64,000 nucleotides of DNA from Rhizobacter sp. OV335 (GCF_900142965.1 NZ_FRCQ01000007.1:124001-188000); one strand, 5' to 3'. Positions 40,018 through 47,963 are shown, counted from the stretch's first letter. Notes: generated by a model from the letters alone, not told the origin. Program-made: numbers and translations.

Positions 40018-41418
40018 TCACTCGCGCTCGTAGGGCGTGTAGGGCGGATACGGCCGGTACGTCTCGTCCGGGACGGTGGGCCTCGACCCACGCGGCACGC
40101 CTCCCCAGCCGTCCGCCTGCGGGCCGCGCGCGTGCGACGGCACGGATTCGCCCATCGCGGCGCGCCGGCGGCGCCCTTGCGGCGGGATCGAGAATTCCGT
40201 CGGTGCGGGTCCCGCGCCGATGCCGGAGGGCTGGTGAGCCCGGCTGGACTGCATGTCGCGCCGGAACCGGTCGGTGTTGGCTTGGCGCGCCTCGTAGGCA
40301 TCGCCGGCCTTCGCCATGTAGTTGAGTGCGTTCTGGCTCATCGCCGCGGCGGGCTTGTCGGCGTGGCCGCTCGAATAGGCCTCGGGATGCCACTGCATGC
40401 CCATGACCGGCGCGCCGGAGCGCGATTCGAAGGCTTCGGCCGCGTACAGCGGCGCACCGTGCGGCGCATCCATGAAGGGACTCGGGTGCTTCGTGTCGCG
40501 CGCCGAGACCTGCAGCGTCCCCAGCCTCGCGGCGAGCGCCTCGTCCTGCGGATCGCGGGGCACCAGGCCTCCTTCGTCCTCGCGCGCGGCGGCCCAGTGC
40601 ACGCTGTTCACGTCGTAGCGGATCTTGTCCTTCTTCCGGTTGTTCTCCCAGTGCGGGCGCGGCGGCGGGCCACCCTCGACGTCCATAGGATCCTGGCGCT
40701 GCCAGGCCGACTGGCTGTGCAGCATCGTGCCGGGTTCCAGGTCGACGCCGTGGGGTTCGAAGTTGTTGCTGATGTCGCCATTCTTCTTGATGAAGGGCAT
40801 GGAGCGCGCCTGGTGCGTGTTGGATTTCACCTGCTGCGTGGTGCCGCCGTAACTCTCCAAGACACTCCAGGAGCCGCCGCACAGGCCGGCCACCGGCCGT
40901 CCGGTCAGTTGCGCCTGCTTCAGGAGTGCTTCCTCGTGCTCGCGGCGTTGCTGATGGCGTTCTGCAGCGCTGCCCTTCGGGGTATGGCCCGCATGGCGCG
41001 GCATCTCGCTCTCCAGGCCGTAGTTGCCGCCGGCGATCACCAGCAGGCCCCTGCCTTCGCCGGTGGTGGTGGTGTGCTGCCTCGGCAGGCCCCCGCTGTA
41101 GTTGTTCTTCGGCTTCGTCGGATCGGTGGAGCTGATGGTCGGTTCCATGCCGTCCGGATGCGAGGCAATGCTCTCGCGTCCGGTGGTCTGCTGCATCGTG
41201 TAGTGGTCCCAGAACGCGCCGGTGCCGTGGCCCGAATCGCGGTAGGCGACGGTCACCGGCATGCGCGGCGGGCGCCCGAGGGTGCTCAGGTCGGTGGTGG
41301 CGCGCTGCCGCGAGGTGCGCGGCGGCGATCCGCCTTCGCTGCCGCTGCTGTCGCGGCGTTCGTGTGCATGGCGCTTGACGCCTCCGGTTCGGCTGGTGCT
41401 GCTCGGGTTGCGGATCAT
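40018..41418 (-). CDS. Class I glutamine amidotransferase (peptidase C26)-fold protein, candidate type III effector
   Basis: This 466-aa protein has three parts. Residues 1-120 are Ser/Thr/Arg/Gly-rich and look disordered. Residues about 120-350 carry a C26-type GATase fold: nucleophile C180 in GLCGGSW, VNSVHW at 270-275, and H344/E346 in GMQWHPEAY. The tail is Pro/Arg-rich. The first 50 residues have 9 Ser and no acidic residue in the first 19, as in type III secretion signals. A perfect PIP motif lies 71 bp upstream of ATG 41418. A longer in-frame ORF to 41613 would put the PIP motif inside coding sequence. Enzyme substrate and secretion are inference. Confidence 0.72.
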   Translation of the reverse strand: MIRNPSSTSRTGGVKRHAHERRDSSGSEGGSPPRTSRQRATTDLSTLGRPPRMPVTVAYRDSGHGTGAFWDHYTMQQTTGRESIASHPDGMEPTISSTDPTKPKNNYSGGLPRQHTTTTGEGRGLLVIAGGNYGLESEMPRHAGHTPKGSAAERHQQRREHEEALLKQAQLTGRPVAGLCGGSWSVLESYGGTTQQVKSNTHQARSMPFIKKNGDISNNFEPHGVDLEPGTMLHSQSAWQRQDPMDVEGGPPPRPHWENNRKKDKIRYDVNSVHWAAAREDEGGLVPRDPQDEALAARLGTLQVSARDTKHPSPFMDAPHGAPLYAAEAFESRSGAPVMGMQWHPEAYSSGHADKPAAAMSQNALNYMAKAGDAYEARQANTDRFRRDMQSSRAHQPSGIGAGPAPTEFSIPPQGRRRRAAMGESVPSHARGPQADGWGGVPRGSRPTVPDETYRPYPPYTPYERE

Positions 41419-41489
41419 GATGGGTTCGCCAATCTGGATGGACAGGCGCCCAGTTTTTGCCACGTTCCCGCAGGACCGCGTCGCGGCAT

Positions 41490-41514
41490 GCGAAGCCGTG
41501 TGTGCCGACCCGAA
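41490..41514 (-). promoter_or_regulatory. PIP/hrpII-box-like promoter motif (TTCGG-N15-TTCGC)
   Basis: Read on the minus strand the site is TTCGG, exactly 15 nt, TTCGC, matching the plant-inducible promoter consensus TTCGB-N15-TTCGB used by HrpX/HrpB regulators of Xanthomonas, Ralstonia and Acidovorax. The expected -10 (YANNNT, 30-32 nt on) is only approximate: CAAAAA. It faces the amidotransferase-fold gene. A chance match remains possible. Confidence 0.5.
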
Positions 41515-41611
41515 GCGCGGCAATGGCCGGTGGCTTTGCGGAGGGGCGACTGGTCGGACTACTGGATAGTCGCTGGCGGCGAATTCGTGGCGAATATCCG
41601 GCCCAAACGAC

Positions 41612-41636
41612 AAAAGGCCCGCATCGCTGCGGGCCC
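41612..41636 (-). terminator. Rho-independent terminator of tRNA-Asn
   Basis: On the minus strand GGCCCGCA and TGCGGGCC form an 8-bp G/C stem with a 4-nt loop, followed by TTTTGTCGTTT. It lies 10 nt after the tRNA CCA end and would end tRNA transcription before the PIP promoter. Confidence 0.85.
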
Positions 41637-41645
41637 CGTCAATAC

Positions 41646-41721
41646 TGGCTCCTCGACCTGGGCTCGAACCAGGGACCTACGGATTAACAGTCCGGCGCTC
41701 TACCAACTGAGCTATCGAGGA
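41646..41721 (-). tRNA. tRNA-Asn (anticodon GTT)
   Basis: The minus-strand gene of 76 nt includes an encoded CCA end. The acceptor stem TCCTCGA/TCGAGGA, D-loop AGCTCAGTTGGTAGAGC, anticodon loop CTGTTAATC and T-arm GGTTCGAGCCC are all intact, with discriminator G. No duplicate of its 3' end was found nearby that would mark an integration site. Confidence 0.97.
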
Positions 41722-41733
41722 ATTGAGCCTCAG

Positions 41734-41739
41734 ATTATA
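41734..41739 (-). promoter_or_regulatory. Likely -10 box for tRNA-Asn
   Basis: TATAAT on the minus strand lies 12 nt before the mature tRNA 5' end, the expected place for a -10 element. A -35 box is not convincing. A GGCC-AGAA-GGCC hairpin followed by TTTTTT just upstream (about 41744-41760) may end the TonB receptor transcript. Confidence 0.55.
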
Positions 41740-41770
41740 GACAGAAAAAACGGGCCTTCTGGCCGCCGGC

Positions 41771-43954
41771 TCACAAATCGATCTGAACCGACGCACGCAC
41801 CGTGCGCGGCGCGAGCGGGTAGAGGTACACGTGCCCGAACTGCAGCGGCGCTTCCTTCCAGGCGCGGCGATCGCTCAGGTTGTCGACGCCCACGCGCCAG
41901 GTCAGCGTGCCGACGCCGGCCACCCGATGCTCGTAGCGGGCCGCCGCGTCGAAGCGCGTCCAGCCTGGGATCGAGATGCTGTTGTCCTGCAGCACCATCC
42001 GCTCGCCCTCGTGCACCGCGCCGGCCGAGAGGTTCAGGCCGGTGAGCAACGGTACGCGGTAGTTCAGGTTGAGCTTCAGCGTGCGATCGGGCACGTTGAC
42101 CGGCCGCTTGCCGTTCAGCGTCGCGTCGCTGGCGACATCCTCGACCCGCGCATGCAGCCACATCGCCGCGCCCTGCAGCGTCCAGTCGCCCACCGACCAT
42201 GCGCCTTCGGCCTCCAGCCCGCGGTGGCGCTGTTCGCCGTCTTCCTGGTGCGTGCAGGTGTTGCCTTTCTCGTCATCAGCGCAATTGCTGCCGACATCCG
42301 CAAAGCGCGGGCGCACGATGTCGAAAGCCGTCAGGCCCCAACTCAGGTCTGTTGCACTGCCCTTGAGGCCCAGCTCCACCTGGCGGCTCTTCAGCGGAGC
42401 CAGCGCCTGCCCGGCATTCGTGTAGCGCGGGCGGTTCGGCGCCACTTCCGATTCGATGCCCTGGCCCCAGCTCGCGTACGCCAGCAGGCCCGGCTGCAGC
42501 GCATGGCTCAGTGCGAGCCACGGGGTCGTGAACGAATCGCTGTACGAGACCGGCTGGCTGCCGTCGGTCGCGATGCTCTCGCGCTTCAGCTGCGTGTGAC
42601 GCAGGCCGAGCCACGCGCTCCAGGTCGGCGTCAGCGTGATCGCGTCGCGCACGTACAGCTCGGTGTTGCGTTCGTCGCGGTTGGTGTTGGTGGCGTTCAG
42701 CGTGGGATCCGCAGGCGTCACTGCGGTGCCGTCGATGTTGCCGATGCCGACGTAGTTGTAGGCCTGACCCTGCAGGCGACTCCTGAAGCGCGAGAACAGG
42801 ACGCCGGTCTGCAGCTCGTGCGACAGCCCGCCGGCCGACAGCGTGCCGCGCACCCCCAGGTCCAGCGCATCGGTGCGGCGGTGCTCGTCGTCGCTGCGGT
42901 AGTCGGAGAGGTCGAAGCTGCCGTCGCTGCAGTAGCGGTCGTAGTTGCCTTCGGCGGTGCAGCCATAGGGGAAGGCGAGTCGGTCGTCGCTGACCAGGCG
43001 TTGCGTGGCGAAGTGCGCCACCGCACGCCAGTCGGCCGACAGGCGCTGCTGCCAGCGCAGCGATGCGGTGTCGCCATCGAGCACCACCGGCTGCGACCAC
43101 GGCTGGTTGTTCAGGTTGGTGCGCGGGTCGTAGGCCGATGCATCGGGCAGGCGGCTGCCGAGCAGGCTCATCGCCGGCACGCTGGGCTGGCTGCGATGGC
43201 TGGTCTCGAACTCGGCCTCGAGCAGGGTGTCGGGCGTCACGCGCCAGTCGCCGGCCACCGCCAGCAGCTGGCTGTGGCCGCGCAGGTCGTGCGTCTGCGG
43301 ATCCAGGTCGTCGTACTGCGCGTTGACGCGCAGGCCGAAGGCCTCGCCCTCGCCGAAGCGCTGGCCGATGTCGACACCGCCGCGCCAGGTGTGGCTCTGT
43401 TGCCATTCCAGCGCCGCTGAGCGCACGGTGCCCTCGGGCCGCTTGACGACCAGGTTGACCAGCCCGCCCGGCGCACTGGTGCCGGCCTGCATGCCGCTGG
43501 TGCCCTTGAGGATCTCGATGCGCTCCTTGTTGGCGAGCGGCAGGGCGGTCTCGGCGTTGATCGGCAGGCCGTCGCGGCGGAAGTTGAAGCGGTTGTCGGT
43601 CGCGAAGCCGCGCACCATCAGCGTGGTCCAGTAGCCCTCGGAGTTGTAGGCGTCGCCGAGGCTCGCGTCGAAGCGCGTGATCTCGGCAAGGCTGTGCACG
43701 CCGACATCTTTCATCGCGACACTGCTGACCACGGTCGCCTGCAGCGGCAGCTTCGACAGCGGCAGGTCGCCGAAGCCGCCGATGGTGGCGATCGCGTCGG
43801 GCGAGCGGCCGGTCACGGTGACCGGCGGCAGCGTCTGTGGATCGGGGGTGGTGGTGGATTGCGCATGCGCGCTGAATGCGGCTGCGATGCCCAGTGTCAA
43901 AGGCGCCAGGGCCAACGGCGCCAGGGCAGGGGACTTGCAAGAACGGAATGCCAT
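41771..43954 (-). CDS. TonB-dependent outer membrane receptor, probable thiamine-type uptake
   Basis: The 727-aa receptor has a signal peptide (to about AHA-QS), a plug domain (VVSSVAMKDVGVHSLAEI, about 90-230) and a C-terminal 22-strand barrel ending in an aromatic-patterned strand. Sequence style is that of ferrichrome/FpvA-type siderophore receptors. Its leader, however, carries a TPP riboswitch, so the cargo is more likely thiamine, its phosphates or a precursor. ATG 43954 is chosen by the GGGAAG ribosome site and the signal peptide. No other thi gene is in the window. Confidence 0.9.
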   Translation of the reverse strand: MAFRSCKSPALAPLALAPLTLGIAAAFSAHAQSTTTPDPQTLPPVTVTGRSPDAIATIGGFGDLPLSKLPLQATVVSSVAMKDVGVHSLAEITRFDASLGDAYNSEGYWTTLMVRGFATDNRFNFRRDGLPINAETALPLANKERIEILKGTSGMQAGTSAPGGLVNLVVKRPEGTVRSAALEWQQSHTWRGGVDIGQRFGEGEAFGLRVNAQYDDLDPQTHDLRGHSQLLAVAGDWRVTPDTLLEAEFETSHRSQPSVPAMSLLGSRLPDASAYDPRTNLNNQPWSQPVVLDGDTASLRWQQRLSADWRAVAHFATQRLVSDDRLAFPYGCTAEGNYDRYCSDGSFDLSDYRSDDEHRRTDALDLGVRGTLSAGGLSHELQTGVLFSRFRSRLQGQAYNYVGIGNIDGTAVTPADPTLNATNTNRDERNTELYVRDAITLTPTWSAWLGLRHTQLKRESIATDGSQPVSYSDSFTTPWLALSHALQPGLLAYASWGQGIESEVAPNRPRYTNAGQALAPLKSRQVELGLKGSATDLSWGLTAFDIVRPRFADVGSNCADDEKGNTCTHQEDGEQRHRGLEAEGAWSVGDWTLQGAAMWLHARVEDVASDATLNGKRPVNVPDRTLKLNLNYRVPLLTGLNLSAGAVHEGERMVLQDNSISIPGWTRFDAAARYEHRVAGVGTLTWRVGVDNLSDRRAWKEAPLQFGHVYLYPLAPRTVRASVQIDL

Positions 43955-43958
43955 CGTA

Positions 43959-43995
43959 CTTCCCGGTTTGGCGATGGCAGGTCGGCGCAACCGGG
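43959..43995 (-). promoter_or_regulatory. Ribosome-site-sequestering hairpin, riboswitch expression platform
   Basis: On the minus strand CCCGGTT (43989-43995) can pair with AACCGGG (43962-43968). The second arm overlaps the ribosome site GGGAAG (43959-43964) 4 nt before the ATG. Formation in the ligand-bound state would block translation. A second CCGCGG pair lies between this and the aptamer and may form the competing structure. Confidence 0.55.
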
Positions 43996-44021
43996 CCGCG
44001 GCAAAGAAGAGAGGCTCCGCG

Positions 44022-44163
44022 GCACGACGCTTCCCTGCGCGAGGATTACCTCAGGCCGACAAGATAAATCTGTCAGCCCGTGGCGCGCCTGCGACAGCGC
44101 GCCACCGATCAGGTTCAAAGGGACTCTCTCAGCCGGTCACGCGAACGTGGCCAGCACCCCTAG
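44022..44163 (-). ncRNA. TPP (THI-box) riboswitch
   Basis: On the minus strand the order is GGGGTGC, GCTGAGAGAGTCCC, TTTGAACCTGATC, a long variable arm containing GGCGCGC/GCGCGCC, then GGTAATCCTCGCGCAGGGAAGC. These are the conserved parts of the thiamine pyrophosphate aptamer. The aptamer ends about 70 nt before the TonB receptor start. Binding of TPP should switch the receptor off. Boundaries are approximate. Confidence 0.93.
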
Positions 44164-44770
44164 CGAAGCCCGCCGGATGAGCGGCGGGCGGGGGGATTTT
44201 GCACTATTTGAGATGGCGCGGCTGAGTCGCGGTGGCGGTACTTCCCAACGTTCGTCTGCAGCGAGCCGGTAGAAAGACGCTCGTCCTTCAATCGGACACT
44301 GATGGGATGACGGCTTGGGCGCGGCGATCGTGTTGCGAGCCAAAGGCTGGGCGGAAGTTGCTGCCCTTGGCGCCGCGTGGTCGAGTGCCTCCACCGGGCC
44401 AGGAGCCGACATACGTGAATGGCCGCTTCCAGACGGCGAACTCAGCCGTAATGCGCTGAGGGCGACGCGCCATGCGTTGCCCAGTGAGCGGGGAACAACG
44501 ATGGACCTGATGGCTCCATGCCTCGCCTCACATGGCAAGCCAGCGCGCAGCCCGGAAAAATTTGTTATGACTGCCGAATTTGCCGCCAAAATTCGTACTG
44601 CATGAACATGCAGCAAGCGGGAAATTGAACACATGCGTCGAAGACATTCGTCGTGCCGGGGCGGAGCTGGAAGCACGACACCCTGTCGTGATTGACAGCA
44701 TCGTGCTGTCGTCCGCAACACGTTAGGCTTCACGGTAAAACCCTGAGCAACGCACAATGCGGGGCAATTG
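44164..44770. other. 607-bp intergenic region at the start of the accessory island
   Basis: No ORF here has protein-like support. A GCCCGCC/GGCGGGC stem lies at about 44167-44188, before the riboswitch. Two short hairpins, CACGAC/GTCGTG and GACAGCA/TGCTGTC, sit near 44672-44710, and GTTAGGC follows close before the patatin gene. Base composition drops visibly compared with the genes to the left, so this is where the island boundary should lie. No clear promoter was identified. Confidence 0.6.
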
Positions 44771-46510
44771 ATGACTCGAATCGCACTTTGCTTTTCCGGA
44801 GGCGGTTTCAGGGCCACCCTCTTTCACCTCGGTGTCATTCGACAGCTGAGCGAAACCGGAGAATTGGCGAACGTTCGCGTTGTGACTGGGGTCTCAGGGG
44901 GCGCGATACTCGCTGCGCATTTGGCCCTCAACTGGGAAATGTATCGCCAAGGAGGAAGCGCGCTCGAAGCGATGATCCAAGAGGTAGTTGATTTTGCCCA
45001 ACGCGATGTGCGCGGCAGGTTGGTTCGCCGCTGGCTACTATCACCTCTCCTGTTTCCTTTACTCGGACTGAAGGTTTTCCGGCGAATTGCTCTTCTGGAA
45101 GCTGAGTACGCTCGTCTATATCGAAACAGCGATCTCACGGCCCTCGGGCCTACAAGCGATTCTCCGGAACGTCCAACCTTCTTTCTTCTTGCAACGTCAA
45201 TGACTTCGGGCGATGCCTGCGCGTTCTCAGCAATCGGACTTGAGACAAGAGACAAGATTCATAGACGCCAAGTTCTTCCGCTTGCGTTGGCCGTCGCATC
45301 TTCGTCGGCCTTTCCGCCGCTATTTCCACCAGTTGTACTGACTCGAGGCAGCCTTGACGCCACGCCGGAGGATTTCCCACAGAACTTCGAATGCCTCTCC
45401 GACGGTGGGATTTACGACAATTTGGGCATTCGATGGCTCCTGAGGCGGAAACCTCGAGAATTTGACCGCGCAATCTTGTGCGACGCATCAGCGCCCCTCG
45501 GTTGGAACGTCGATAGCCGCTTCGGCTCCTTGCTCACTCGAACGATTCGCGCCACCGATATCCTTATGAGGCGCGTTTCTGATCTGGAGGCCAAGCCGAA
45601 CCCTGAGCACGATGATTTAAAATTGGTGCGCACAGACCTTGTGAGCATTAGGTTGCCTGGCTCTGGCCCGAGGGCACACCACGAGGAGATCCAGAGTCGC
45701 ATTCCCCTGATGCGCACGGACTTGAATGCGTTTGTTGATGGTGAAGTGCAACTACTCTTGCAGCACGGTCATGCCGTTGCAGATCAGGTTTTGGGTAAAG
45801 CAGAGGGAGCCCTCAGCGCACAACGACTTTTCTTAACTTGGTTTGAACAAGACAAAGTGAAGCAACTTCATGCTGTACTCAGAATGTCTCGTGCGAACCC
45901 AATTGGCTTGTGGAACTCGAAGGATTGGGCCAGCTATGTCCTCTGGGGGCTGGCTCTCTCGCCCATCGTGATCATTTGGATCGTGGCCATGACTACTTCT
46001 GCGACGATTCGTGAACAAGCTGCCAGAAACTCAGCCCTCAACTCGGAGTTGGCCGGAGCGAGGACGGAGTCAGACAGTCTACGCGGCCAAGTTGAACGGC
46101 AAAGGGCCGTGATTCGTGATCTTGAAGAACGCGCCGCAAACCCAGACTTGTCTGCTTCATCTCCTCAGGTAGGCAGAGGGACAGTCGGACGCATATCAAT
46201 TCGGATTGGCGAGCATGCTCACTTCGTTGGCTCCATGCCTGACGCACTTACCGTTCGACTTGCGGGTCGATCTCCAGGCTGCAACGTGTCCCGAGTATGC
46301 GCGATCAACGTGCCAGGTGACCTCAAATGGGGCACGCTGTTCGTTGCTCAGCAGCCAGGCGCATACTCGTTGATAATCGGGAACTCGTCGCGTAGGCCCC
46401 TACTTGTTCGAGTCGCACCGCACCGTGAGGGCCAAGAACTTGGGCCGGACCACGAAGTGATCACACTGAGACCCGGCCAAAGTGTTGAATACGCAGTTGT
46501 GACACGGTAG
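44771..46510 (+). CDS. Patatin-like phospholipase with membrane anchor and coiled coil
   Basis: The 579-aa protein has a patatin domain in residues 1-330: oxyanion loop GGGFR (10-14), nucleophile S42 in GVSGG and D211 in DGGIYDN, so the Ser-Asp dyad is intact. A membrane helix (about 388-410) is followed by a Gln/Glu/Arg coiled coil (about 410-455) and a beta-rich C-terminal domain. It should hydrolyse membrane lipids close to the inner membrane. Codon use is less G+C-rich than in the left half. It may be a standalone lipase or an antiphage effector. Confidence 0.85.
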   Translation: MTRIALCFSGGGFRATLFHLGVIRQLSETGELANVRVVTGVSGGAILAAHLALNWEMYRQGGSALEAMIQEVVDFAQRDVRGRLVRRWLLSPLLFPLLGLKVFRRIALLEAEYARLYRNSDLTALGPTSDSPERPTFFLLATSMTSGDACAFSAIGLETRDKIHRRQVLPLALAVASSSAFPPLFPPVVLTRGSLDATPEDFPQNFECLSDGGIYDNLGIRWLLRRKPREFDRAILCDASAPLGWNVDSRFGSLLTRTIRATDILMRRVSDLEAKPNPEHDDLKLVRTDLVSIRLPGSGPRAHHEEIQSRIPLMRTDLNAFVDGEVQLLLQHGHAVADQVLGKAEGALSAQRLFLTWFEQDKVKQLHAVLRMSRANPIGLWNSKDWASYVLWGLALSPIVIIWIVAMTTSATIREQAARNSALNSELAGARTESDSLRGQVERQRAVIRDLEERAANPDLSASSPQVGRGTVGRISIRIGEHAHFVGSMPDALTVRLAGRSPGCNVSRVCAINVPGDLKWGTLFVAQQPGAYSLIIGNSSRRPLLVRVAPHREGQELGPDHEVITLRPGQSVEYAVVTR

Positions 46511-46538
46511 TTCAACGTGAGGCCCAATTCCTCGCTAG

Positions 46539-46872
46539 TATGGTGCGCTTGAATTGAATGAACCTATTTAGTGACTCGATCGAGAGCTGCCTTGGCGCGA
46601 GTGACCTTGGCGAGGATGTCTGTGGCGCTGGCGGTCCAGATGAAGGGCTTGGGATCGGCGTTGTGATGCTCGATGTACAGGTCAATGGCCAGCTCCAGCT
46701 CGGCGACGCTGGTGAAGCTGTCGCGCTTGATGCGGTTCTCGGAGATATCGCGGAAGAAGCGCTAGACCATGTTCAGCCACGAGGCGCTGGTGGGCGTGAA
46801 ATGCATGACGAAGCGCGGATGCCTGGCCAGCCACGCCTGCACGTCAGGGTGCGCGTGGGTGGCGTAGTTGGC
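46539..46872 (-). mobile_element. IS630-family element, 3' remnant (transposase pseudogene)
   Basis: The minus strand encodes the C-terminal part of an IS630 transposase: NYATHAHPDVQAWLARHPRF, TPTSASWLN, RFFRDISENRI and KPFIWTASATDILAKVTRAK, ending at 46564. A TAG interrupts it between NMV and RFF, where the family has Glu. The outer end TATGGTGCGCTTGAATT at 46539 looks like the terminal repeat with a TA target. The 5' half is missing; the left end of an IS66 fragment is fused at about 46872. Confidence 0.8.
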
Positions 46873-47461
46873 GCGATGCCTGGCGCACGCGCGGCGCAAG
46901 TTCGACGAACTCGCGCGCGTGAACGCCAGCGCGGTCGCGGCGCAGGCCGTCGCGCGCATCGCCAAGCTGTACAGGGTTGAAGCGCAGGCCCGAGACGCTC
47001 AGGTCCCAGAGCTGACACCCAAGCAAAGACTGGAACATCGGCAACAGCACGCCAGGCCGCTGTGGGGCGAGCTGCACGTGTGGCTGCGCCTGGAGCGTAC
47101 GCGCGTGCCCGACGGCGGTGCGATCGCCAACGCGCTGGACTACAGCCTCAAGCGCTGGGAGGCACTCGGGCGCTTCCTGCTCGACGGCGCGGTGAGCATC
47201 GACAACAACCATATCGAGAACCTCGTGCGGCCGTGGGCAATGGGGCGCAAGGCGTGGCTGTTCGCGGGAAGCGAGCTCGCAGGGCAGCGTGCGGCGATGG
47301 TGATGAGCCTGGTGCAGTCGGCCAAGCTGCACGGGCACAACCCCTGGGCCTACATGAAGGACGTGCTGCATCGGCTGCCGATGCACCCGAACCGTCGCAT
47401 CGACGAGTTGCTGCCGCACCGGTGGACGGCTGCGGCCACGCGAGAAACTACGGGTTCATGA
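46873..47461 (+). pseudogene. IS66 transposase (TnpC) C-terminal remnant
   Basis: The frame starts abruptly at CLAHARRKFDEL, an internal IS66 motif. It continues through YSLKRWEALGRFL, DNNHIEN, RPWAMGRKAWLFAGS and the tail HRLPMHPNRRIDELLPH. The DDE nuclease N-terminal half is absent. The junction with the IS630 fragment shows that one element broke or replaced the other. The next small ORF overlaps its stop by ATGA. Confidence 0.85.
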
Positions 47462-47679
47462 AGAACATCGAAGCACTGATCGACGACGGCGGCGACATCA
47501 CGTTGGGCCACATCCAGGGCGTTGGCTGCGCGGCGACGGCCGCTGACGGCCACAACGCCCTGGCCATGCTCGCACGCCGCGATGGTGAGACGCTCAACGC
47601 GTTGCTCAAGCGACTGGATCGCGCCATCGGGCGGTACTACGACGACGGCGAAACCACCGACGAGATCAACCCGCCTTGA
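47458..47679 (+). CDS. Small IS66-associated hypothetical protein
   Basis: The 73-aa ORF overlaps the tnpC stop (ATGA), and small proteins of similar look are often found downstream of IS66 tnpC genes. It has an acidic, alpha-helical composition (a DDGGDITLG start, then LLKRLDRAIGRYYDDG). It appears intact although its partner is truncated. Function unknown. Confidence 0.6.
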   Translation: MKNIEALIDDGGDITLGHIQGVGCAATAADGHNALAMLARRDGETLNALLKRLDRAIGRYYDDGETTDEINPP

Positions 47680-47963
47680 TCGGCTCCGTCGTCAAGACGG
47701 GATGCTTGGCCGCTTACCGAGATCCTGCGCGACGACCTGGCCTTCCAGGAGCCGTGGGCCAGTGCGATCGCGCACGAGATCGTGAGGGCATGCGCGCGCG
47801 GTTCGGTGGTGACGATGTCTATGTGCCGGCGCCAGACAAGTCGGCGCGCGATGAGCGCGTGCGAGAGATGTTCAACGGTCGGAACATCAAGGAGCTGATG
47901 CAGCTGTTCGGGCTGGCGCGCTCGACGGTCTATCGGATCGTCGGCCAGCGGGGGCGGCCATGA
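47665..47963 (+). pseudogene. Mor-like transcription activator, frameshifted
   Basis: Reading three consecutive frames restores a Mor/Mu-C-type protein: LDRLRRQDGMLGRLP, then EILRDDLAFQEPWASAIAHEIV, then GMRARFGGDDVYVPAP...REMFNGRN with the C-terminal helix-turn-helix. Both breaks need one extra G in a GGAG context (near 47719 and 47788). This fits two independent deletions, or base-calling errors. Mor proteins activate middle genes of Mu-like phages; no other phage gene is present. Confidence 0.65.

Noticed and set aside
41646-41721. tRNA-Asn as integration site of the island
   Set aside because: No direct repeat of the tRNA 3' end and no integrase gene was found, and a riboswitch-TonB unit lies between the tRNA and the island.
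39100-42045. 981-codon plus-strand frame
   Set aside because: It runs through a tRNA, a terminator and the antisense of three genes.
44728-44734. GTTAGGC before the patatin gene, resembling an integron attC core site
   Set aside because: The motif GTTRRRY is short and frequent. No matching RYYYAAC partner or second site after the gene was found, so a gene cassette is not supported.
44137-44817. 226-codon minus-strand frame at the island edge
   Set aside because: It overlaps the riboswitch and the start of the patatin gene, lacks a ribosome site and matches no family.
47665-47963. Mu-like prophage
   Set aside because: Only one decayed Mor-like fragment is present; no capsid, tail, terminase or transposase A/B genes are in the window.
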